Of a DNA stretch of 22,500 nucleotides, positions 16,518 through 22,500 are shown piece by piece. Source of the DNA: Mesostigma viride (lineage: Eukaryota > Streptophyta > Mesostigmatophyceae > Mesostigmatales > Mesostigmataceae); NCBI GenBank assembly GCA_009746045.1, contig RPFO01000371.1:17501-40000 (forward strand), written 5' to 3'. The notes under the pieces were generated by a model. That model was not told the origin of the DNA. It did not search any database and saw only the letters and a list, made by a program, of their open reading frames with translations. How positions within the stretch are numbered: the stretch's first letter is position 1; every line of letters begins with the position of its first letter. The position numbers and the translations under genes are program-made.

Positions 16518-17529
16518 AAGGGGTAGAGTACAATGATTCTGAGTTGCCTCCGGCCCGTGATCTCATTACCCCTAAGGCCCTTACCCCTGAAAGCTTGGGG
16601 CTTAATTTCCATGACTTTGCTAAAGAGAGCCCCATGTCCTTCTTTGATGTAGCCAGGCACGTCTCGACTGAGGAGGGTCTAGACAATACCCAAGGTGCCA
16701 TCTTGGCTGCGGGGGAACGATGGCTAGGGCTGGGATGTGTGGAGCCTGTGGACGTTGTACCGAGGGATGGCAGATTGCTTCGCTGAAGCCCGTCCCGGGC
16801 ACTGATAGGAAAGTAGAATTTGCTAGACCTGTAGTGCTAGAGTTTTCTGGATCTTCTGACCTGCCCCCTTCGGCCTTGCTTGACTGCGCCAGGTTTAAAC
16901 AAAGATACGTGGCGCATGGTAGTGTGCTTTCATCCGCGCGCTGCTCACTGCGGGCGCTTGAATAGGGGTATGCCACACGGGTCCGCTGTGCTAGATTTTT
17001 CAAAGGCCTACCTCCACGGGGATGCCCATGAAAGTGCTCGGCTATGGGATGGCACCACACCCCTCTATGTTAGGACACCCAAAATCTGGGAGCCTCTTGT
17101 AGGAAAGAAGTTTATGCGGCTGATAAAGGCGGTTGATGGGACCGTGGCTGGTCCACGGGCTTGGCGCCTGAGCCTAGAGCGCCTTCTCCTTGACACAGCT
17201 GGCATGGTGTACAGTGACTTGGCGCCCCCTCCTTGTTTGTGGGCGTCTGGAAGGGCGAGCTGGTGTTTGTGTTCGTGCATGCAGATGACTGTGATTGCTT
17301 TGGCCCGCGTGAATGGATTGCCTGGTTCCATAGCATTGCGCATGCCAGGTACCCTGTGGGCAAGCTTATTTTCCGTGAGCTGGGCATGGTGGTTCAGTTC
17401 ATGGGCATGGACACTGTCATGGATCACGATGAGCACGGCAAGTGGGCGATGTTGCTTCAGCCCAAGGGCAGCTATGTGCAGGATTTGGTTAAGGAGGTGA
17501 TGAGCAGCAGTGGGCCGCTTCTTGCGTCT
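16484..17529 (+). pseudogene. pol: Element 2 reverse transcriptase (frame-broken)
   Basis: RT coding sequence follows the protease-like part in the -1 frame (open from 16484) and then changes frame several times. LDFSKAYLHGD, with the first catalytic Asp, is in the frame ending at 17500. VFVHADDCDCFG, the YxDD-equivalent box, is in the frame of 17233-17541. The motifs align with DIKRAFLRGD and HGDD of Element 1 and identify a Copia-like RT. The region ends where a LINE tail has been inserted. At least three frame changes make it non-functional. Confidence 0.75.
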
Positions 17530-17704
17530 GTAAGTAAGTAAGTAGGTACTTGCGTGTCATGCGCAAAGGCATGCCACGGAGTACTATGCTAATCTCATTA
17601 GAAAAATAATCACACAAAAGTTTAAACAAATATCGTCTGCATCATCCCCCAACCGTTAAGCACTAGATGGGGATGTAATCCTCATCCGGGGATGTAATCC
17701 TCAT
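17530..17704 (-). mobile_element. LINE 3'-end fragment inserted in Element 2 RT
   Basis: A 175-bp insertion is flanked by the 9-bp duplication CTTGCGTCT (17521-17529 and 17705-17713). It matches 1459-1620 of LINE B, including the (GTAA)n tail, the 3' UTR and the last codons, so it is a minus strand LINE copy cut off almost at its 3' end. Its 5' end has an extra copy of the DEDYIP-coding bases. Removing the insert plus one duplication rejoins the RT and RNase H frames. Confidence 0.85.
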
Positions 17705-17713
17705 CTTGCGTCT

Positions 17714-18406
17714 GAGTGTGGGACATTGCGTGGCAAGCTCAATTGGCTGGCCTGCACCTCTAGCCGTGATGTGGCTGTCCTTAGCCGACTGCCTGACAAT
17801 GTACCGTGCCTTATTGACCGTGCGGTGATTGTGCAGTAGTACCTCCTGGCCTTACCCGGGTTGATGTTACAAGGTGTAGACTGGGATAAGCCCGTGGAGC
17901 TTGTGTCTTATTGCGACAGTTCCCTAGATGCCCGCGTGCTCACCAAGATGCGTGGTAGGTGCGCTGCTGTCACTACCATTTGCAACGCTGACCAACCCGC
18001 GATGTCTTCCATCTTTGCATGGTATTCCCGTTTGCACCGCCGCGTGTATGTGGGATCCGACACCGCTGAGGCGCGCGCATACTGCGAGGCTGCGAGCGAG
18101 CTGTCCAACTTCCACGCGCTCATTTGCTGGATTCTCGCGGTGGGCGGCACCACTCCGCATCTCCGTCGCGTGATACGCACGGACAGCCAGGCGGTTGTTG
18201 ATTTCATTGAGAACCCTTATGCCCGCACACGGGACTTGGACTTCCTCAGGGTCAAGGAGTTCTCTGATTGTGTCAGTACCCAGCATGTGCCGGGCGAAAG
18301 GAACTACTCCGATGCCCTCACTAAACTGTATAGCTCAGCTAAGGCACAGTACCCGCTTCTGCGACACACGATGAATAGGCTATCACTGGGTCAGTCTTCG
18401 CACTAG
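17714..18406 (+). pseudogene. pol: Element 2 RT connection and RNase H
   Basis: After the LINE insertion the frame resumes with RGKLNWLACTSSRDVAVLSRL, which aligns with QGKLGWWSAICGAPLAVISRV of Element 1. A UAG at 17837-17839 interrupts it. From 17861 an RNase H domain is fully open to 18406, with D in SYCDSS, E in TAEARAY, D in RTDSQAV and the closing SDALTKL. The conserved SRLHRR word occurs in both elements. This domain on its own looks intact, but it has no intact upstream Pol to be made from. Confidence 0.8.
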
Positions 18407-18634
18407 TTGATTGAGTTGCGTTGAACCATGAATGGCCCCGCGCCACGGGTTTTCAGCCTCGGTAGGTTTTCCCCGGGGGTGATTACCTATTGTATAATAA
18501 TGTTCAGTGGGCATTACCCTCTGAGACTATGTCGGTGTTGTAGTTGCTATTCATGATGGCATGGCACGCGCTGCCGTTAATGACTGATAAGAGTACGCTG
18601 GCCATCTTTGCCACATGAAAAAGAAAAGTGCTGG
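18407..18634 (+). other. Element 2 3' untranslated region
   Basis: Sequence between the RNase H stop and the 3' LTR. The purine-rich GAAAAAGAAAAG at 18617-18628 sits six bases before the LTR and is a reasonable polypurine tract for plus-strand priming. I see nothing else in this stretch. Confidence 0.6.
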
Positions 18635-19063
18635 AGTTGTAAAGCATTACAAATGATGCTGGGCAGGGCTCGGAAAAATACTGTCGGAACGACACATTGA
18701 AATAAACGTATGCATTCTTCTGTCCCGGTTTTCTGTTATGCAATATACCAGTTTGCCGCACGTGATGTTGATTACCTGGATGCGGACAATGAATCCGGCG
18801 AGACTCATGTCGCTGGGCACAATGGTTGCCACAATGGTTGCAGTCTTGCCACGGGTTGTTAAGATATAACCATGGCGTCTGGTGTCTGGAAGGTTCCATG
18901 TGCACAACGCATACTGCATTGCCATACTTGTAACGACAGTGCAGAATAAGGTTTCTAGGCATCTCTAGAAGGTTGACGCTGTAAATGTATAAATTAAGGC
19001 AATAAACAGCGGCCAAGGAGCCGCAGCAATTGCAACCAAACCATTCCAAAGTCATTTTCAACT
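18635..19063 (+). repeat. Element 2 3' LTR
   Basis: 429 bp with perfect inverted ends AGTTG and CAACT. It contains TATAAAT at 18988-18994 and AATAAA at 19001-19006, and is very similar to 13160-13603 apart from a 15-bp deletion. Confidence 0.85.
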
Positions 19064-19466
19064 ACGTTGGTATGTGAATATAAATACCACGTGGGCTATG
19101 CAGATAGGACTGCTAGTCGAGTCACATACATTTCCCTAGATAGGTACTTTGGGTACTGGGGTACGTGACAGATGTCAGTACCCAGTATACGTAGTGTCCC
19201 ACCATTGGACGGTACTAGAGTATCCTAGATAGGGAACGTACTGCAGAGTGGATTGATCTGTGATCACACGATGCTGTGACTAGACTGCTACCTGTCATCG
19301 TGCGGCCTCGGGCCAACGGTCTGCACCCAACGGTCACTGGCGGCGCGGCCAGTGAGAGGAACGTTGATAAAGGGTAAACCTATTTTCTAATGAAGGAGCA
19401 ATTCATTGCCAACCATATCCTGTGCTCTCAAGCGTTATACTACGTCGCTCGTTGTCAATCCTAACT
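19064..19466 (+). repeat. Copy 3 LTR, right part
   Basis: Continues the LTR broken at 13159, starting with the duplicated ACGTT (19064-19068). It has TATAAATA at 19079-19086 and matches the reverse complement of the Element 1 LTR to about 19395. After that it is more diverged and ends CTAACT at 19466. Confidence 0.85.
19079..19086 (+). promoter_or_regulatory. TATA box in Copy 3 LTR
   Basis: TATAAATA on the + strand at the position conserved with both Element 1 LTRs. Confidence 0.55.
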
Positions 19467-19506
19467 TGAATTTTACAAATGCTCTTCAGCAACATCAAAC
19501 TCAACA

Positions 19507-19836
19507 ATGGTTCAAACCGGCAATGGCAAAAAAAAACAAGGAAAAACAAAGAACAACAATGACAATACCAGCCCGGTGGAGGGTCCGGCTGCCGCGAGGC
19601 AGTCCGAACAACCCCCCTCCCCTGTGCGCCAGCCGGTGGCGGAGCCGGTTCCCCTACGGGGCACCGAACAACCCTCTTCCCCGGCGGCTGCGACAGCAGC
19701 ACCCACTGCTGGAGCAGCCATGGCAGCGGCAATGCGGCAGGAAAACAACCCCCCAGGAGGCACCGGCCCTGCGCTGGCCCCTGGGGCTTCCAGCGTCGGC
19801 AAGTCTATTGCTTTCCTCATGCATGCTCTGATATAA
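19507..19836 (+). pseudogene. gag: Copy 3 gag N-terminus, truncated
   Basis: An ATG (AACAATGG) 40 nt after the Copy 3 LTR opens a 109-residue frame. It begins with a lysine-rich stretch (GKKKQGK) and continues Pro/Ala-rich, with PPSP and AGAAMAA words shared with gag part 1 of Element 1 in the same order. Similarity fades at about residues 85-95, and the frame stops near 19836, where satellite-like sequence takes over. No other part of the element is seen to the right, so the copy is cut after ~100 gag codons. It belongs to the Element 1 family but is clearly older or from a different subfamily. Confidence 0.7.
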
Positions 19837-20066
19837 TGCTCAAGAGCGGTGGCTATCTTTTCAACATATCAGAACCAAACAGAAAGCTATTGCTGCAATG
19901 TGGCTGGGTGGCTCGCCAGGTGTATGGGCGCATGGGTGGCCGAACGCGCACGTGCATTTGGTTGGGTACGTTACTGGCTGAGTGGTTTGTTGGTTGGTTA
20001 AGTGTGCATGGGCAGCTAGCGGGCAGGCTGCTTGCCATGCAGGCAGGTCAGCGAGTGGGTGGTGGG

Positions 20067-20390
20067 TGGCTGTGTGGCTGTGTGGCTGTGTGGCTGTGTG
20101 GCTGCGTGGCTGTGTGGCTGTGTGGCTGCGTGGCTGTGTGGCTGCGTGGCTGCATGGCTGCGTGGCTGCGTGGCTGCGTGGGTGGCTGCGTGGCTGTGTG
20201 GCTGCGTGGCTGTGTGGCTGTGTGGCTGCGTGGCTGCGTGGCTGCGTGGCTGCGTGGCTGCGTGGCTGTGTGGCTGCGTGGCTGCGTGGCTGCGTGGCTG
20301 CGTGGCTGTGTGGCTGCGTGGCTGTGTGGCTGCGTGGCTGTGTGGCTGCGTGACTGCGTGGCTGCGTGGCTGTGTGGCTGCGTGACTGCA
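20067..20390. repeat. (GTGGCTGY)n 8-bp array, unit 1
   Basis: About 40 tandem copies of GTGGCTGT or GTGGCTGC, with T/C variation at one position and rare GACTG or GGGTG variants. The same array recurs at about 21118-21450 and from about 21993 to the window end. Confidence 0.9.
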
Positions 20391-20399
20391 TGCAGGTGC

Positions 20400-20930
20400 A
20401 TGGGTGGGTGGGTGGGTGGGTGGGTGGGTGGGTGGGTGGGTGGGTGGGTGGGTGGGTGGGTGGGTGGGTGGGTGGGTGGGTGGGTGGGTGGGTGGGTGGG
20501 TGGGTGGGTGGGTGGGTGGGTGGGTGGGTGGGTGGGTGGGTGGGTGGGTGGGTGGGTGGGTGGGTGGGTGGGTGGGTGGGTGGGTGGGTGGGTGGGTGGG
20601 TGGGTGGGTGGGTGGGTGGGTGGGTGGGTGGGTGGGTGGGTGAATGGGTGGGGTGGGTGGTGTGGTGGGTGGGTGGGTGGGTGGGTGGGTGGGTGGTGGG
20701 TGGGTGGGTGGGTGGGTGGGTGGGTGGGTGGGTGGGTGGGTGGGTGGGTGGGTGGGTGGGTGGGTGGGTGGGTGGGTGGGTGGGTGGGTGGGTGGTGGGT
20801 GGGTGGGTGGGTGGGTGGGTGGGTGGGTGCGTGGGTGGGTGGGTGGGTGGGTGGGTGGGTGGGTGGGTGGTTGGGTGGGTGGGGCTGGGTGGGTGGGTGG
20901 GTGGTGTGGTGTGGTGTGGTGGTGGTGGGG
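20400..20930. repeat. (GGGT)n array, unit 1
   Basis: Almost pure GGGT tetranucleotides for ~500 bp with small phase slips (GGTGGTGGG) near 20640-20700 and 20794. On the + strand this is a dense run of G3 tracts, so the strand could form G-quadruplexes. Confidence 0.9.
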
Positions 20931-21117
20931 GTGCAACAGGGTAGCTATGAGGCTGGGTGGCTCGCCAGGTGTGTGGGCGCATGGGTGGCCAAACGCGCAG
21001 GTGCAATTAGTTGGGTACGTTACTGGCTGAGTGGTTGGTTGGGTGGGTGGGTAAGTGTGCATGGGCAGCTAGTGGGCAGGCTGCTTGCCATGCAGGCAGG
21101 TCGGCGAGTGGGTGGTG

Positions 21118-21450
21118 GGTGGCTGTGTGGCTGTGTGGCTGTGTGGCTGTGTGGGTGTGTGGCTGTGTGGCTGTGTGGCTGTGTGGCTGTGTGGCTGTGT
21201 GGCTATGTGGCTGCGTGGCTGCGTGGCTGCGTGGCTGCGTGGCTGCGTGGCTGCGTGGCTGCGTGGCTGCGTGGCTGCGTGACTGCGTGACTGCGTGGCT
21301 GCGTGACTGTGTGGCTGCGTGGCTGCGTGGCTGCGTGGCTGCGTGGCTGCCTGGCTGCCTGGCTGCGTGGCTGCGTGGCTGCGTGGCTGCGTGGCTGCGT
21401 GGCTGCGTGGCTGCGTGGCTGCGTGGCTGCGTGGCTGCGTGACTGCGTGC
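21118..21450. repeat. (GTGGCTGY)n 8-bp array, unit 2
   Basis: The second 8-mer block has the T form first and the C form later, ending GACTGCGTGCAGGTGCA before the next (GGGT)n block. Confidence 0.9.
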
Positions 21451-21463
21451 AGGTGCATGTTTG

Positions 21464-21800
21464 ATGGGTGGGTGGGTGGGTGGGTGGGTGGGTGGGTGGG
21501 TGGGTGGGTGGGTGGGTGGGTGGGTGGGTGGGTGGGTGGGTGGGTGGGTGGGTGGGTGGGTGGGTGGGTGGGTGGGTGGGTGGGTGGGTGGGTGGGTGGG
21601 GTGGGTGGGTGGGTGGGTGGGTGGGTGGGTGGGTGGTGGGTGGGTGGGTGGGTGGGTGGGTGGGTGGGTGGGTGGGTGGGTGGGTGGGTGGGTGGGTGGG
21701 TGGGTGGGTGGGTGGGTGGGTGGGTGGTTGGGTGGTTGGGTGGTTGGGTGGGTGGTGGGTGGGTGGGTGGGGCTGTGTGGGTGGGTGGGTGGTGTGGTGT
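21464..21800. repeat. (GGGT)n array, unit 2
   Basis: The second tetranucleotide block is shorter than in unit 1, with GGTT variants near 21724-21750. It is followed by GTGGTGTGG-rich sequence and the unit 3 spacer. Confidence 0.9.
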
Positions 21801-21992
21801 GGTGTGGTGGTGGTGGGGGTGCAACAGGGTAGCTATGAGGCTGGGTGGCTCGCCAGGTGTATGGGTGCATGGGTGGCCGAACGCGCAGGTGCAATTAGTT
21901 GGGTACGTTACTGGCTGAGTGGTTGGTTGGTTGAGTGTGCATGGGCAGCTAGTGGGCAGGCTGCTTGCCATGCAGGCAGGTCGGCGAGTGGG

Positions 21993-22500
21993 TGGCTGTG
22001 TGGCTGTGTGGCTGTGTGGCTGTGTGGCTGTGTGGCTGTGTGGCTGTGTGGCTGTGTGGCTGTGTGGCTGTGTGGCTGTGTGGCTGTGTGGCTGTGTGGC
22101 TGCGTGGCTGTGTGGCTGTGTGGCTGTGTGGCTGTGTGGCTGTGTGGCTGCGTGGCTGCCTGGGTGGCTGCGTGGCTGCGTGGCTGCGTGGCTGTGTGGC
22201 TGTGTGGCTGTGTGGCTGTGTGGCTGCGTGGCTGCGTGGCTGTGTGGCTGTGTGGCTGCGTGGCTGCGTGGCTGCGTGGCTGCGTGGCTGCGTGGCTGTG
22301 TGGCCGCGTGGCTGCGTGGCTGCGTGGCTGCGTGGCTGTGTGGCTGTGTGGCTGCGTGGCTGCGTGGCTGTGTAGCTGTGTTGCTGCGTAGTTGTGTGGC
22401 TGCGTGGCTGCGTGGCTGCGTGGCTGTGTGGCTGCGTGGCTGCGTGGCTGCGTGGCTGCGTGACTGCGTGGCTGCATGACTGCGTGGCTGCGTGGCTGCG
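21993..22500. repeat. (GTGGCTGY)n 8-bp array, unit 3 (cut by window end)
   Basis: More than 500 bp of the 8-mer. The first ~160 bp are almost purely GTGGCTGT, and later copies are increasingly GTGGCTGC. Confidence 0.9.

Larger units (their letters stand above)
13160..19063 (+). mobile_element. Element 2: degenerate Copia-like LTR retrotransposon
   Basis: A 5.9-kb + strand element is flanked by ACGTT direct repeats (13155-13159 and 19064-19068) and inserted into the LTR of Copy 3. Its LTRs (13160-13603 and 18635-19063) differ by one 15-bp indel and a handful of substitutions. Order inside: gag with two zinc knuckles, integrase, protease-like, RT, RNase H, the same layout as Element 1. The coding region carries several frame changes, two in-frame UAG codons (14685-14687 and 17837-17839) and a LINE fragment at 17530-17704, so this copy cannot make full Pol by simple translation. 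Protein similarity to Element 1 is clear in integrase, the protease-like domain and RNase H, but the LTRs are unrelated. Confidence 0.9.
19901..22500. repeat. Higher-order satellite array, three units, runs off the window
   Basis: A compound repeat recurs three times, starting at about 19901, 20951 and 21839 (periods ~1050 and ~888 bp). Each unit has a ~150-170-bp spacer (GGCTGGGTGGCTCGCCAGGT to CAGGTCGGCGAGTGGGTGG), then an array of the 8-mer GTGGCTGY, then a short GACTGC-TGCAGGTGCA link, then (GGGT)n, then GTGGTGTGG-rich sequence ending GCAACAGGGTAGCTATGA. The third unit is cut by the window end within its 8-mer array. All frames are open through both arrays, giving WLCGCVAV- and GGWV-repeat proteins that I do not regard as genes. 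Confidence 0.9.

Noticed and set aside
19836-22479. Long open frames rich in GGWV, WLCGCVAV, THPP and HSHTATQP repeats
   Set aside because: They follow the satellite arrays in every frame on both strands; there is no unique-sequence domain.

Overview
The window looks like repeat-rich nuclear DNA of a eukaryote. It holds LTR retrotransposons with TATA boxes and poly(A) signals inside their LTRs, non-LTR (LINE) reverse transcriptase remnants, and very long tetra- and octanucleotide arrays. I see no bacterial operon, rRNA gene, intact tRNA gene or recognisable host gene. Moderate GC and the element types would fit an alga or another protist, but the sequence does not fix the lineage.

Layout. 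(1) 1-3617: unassigned DNA, then a decayed + strand LINE (LINE A). Two solo LTRs interrupt it, each with a 5-bp target duplication (985-2358, CCCGC; 2866-3461, CCCTC). The first solo LTR is itself interrupted by a 5'-truncated minus strand LINE (LINE B, 1459-2250, 11-bp duplication). (2) 3888-4684: a (GGTT)n array. (3) 4685-12310: Element 1, a minus strand Copia-like retrotransposon with near-identical LTRs. It has two gag reading frames and a very long pol, each step offset by -1. (4) 12311-13076: a spacer with a tRNA-like B box, a perfect 206-bp palindrome and a (GTAG)n array. (5) 13077-19836: the LTR and gag start of a third, + strand copy of the Element 1 family (Copy 3). Its LTR is split by Element 2 (13160-19063), a second and broken Copia-like retrotransposon with a 5-bp ACGTT duplication. 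Element 2 is in turn interrupted by a 175-bp LINE tail. (6) 19901-22500: a higher-order satellite of a ~165-bp spacer, an 8-bp array and a (GGGT)n array, running off the window.

Most notable: both Copia-like elements appear to encode integrase, then an aspartic-protease-like domain, then reverse transcriptase and RNase H. The usual Ty1/copia order places protease before integrase. In both, the protease-like site reads DTQA instead of D[ST]GA, the integrase D-to-E spacing is about 29 residues, and the integrase ends in a GPY/SH3-like module more usual in Ty3/gypsy and retroviral integrases. Because Element 1 has near-identical LTRs and a long open pol, its -1 frame changes at a C7 and a G7 run are candidates for programmed frameshifting. 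The other top item is the spacer-free palindrome with nested hairpins.
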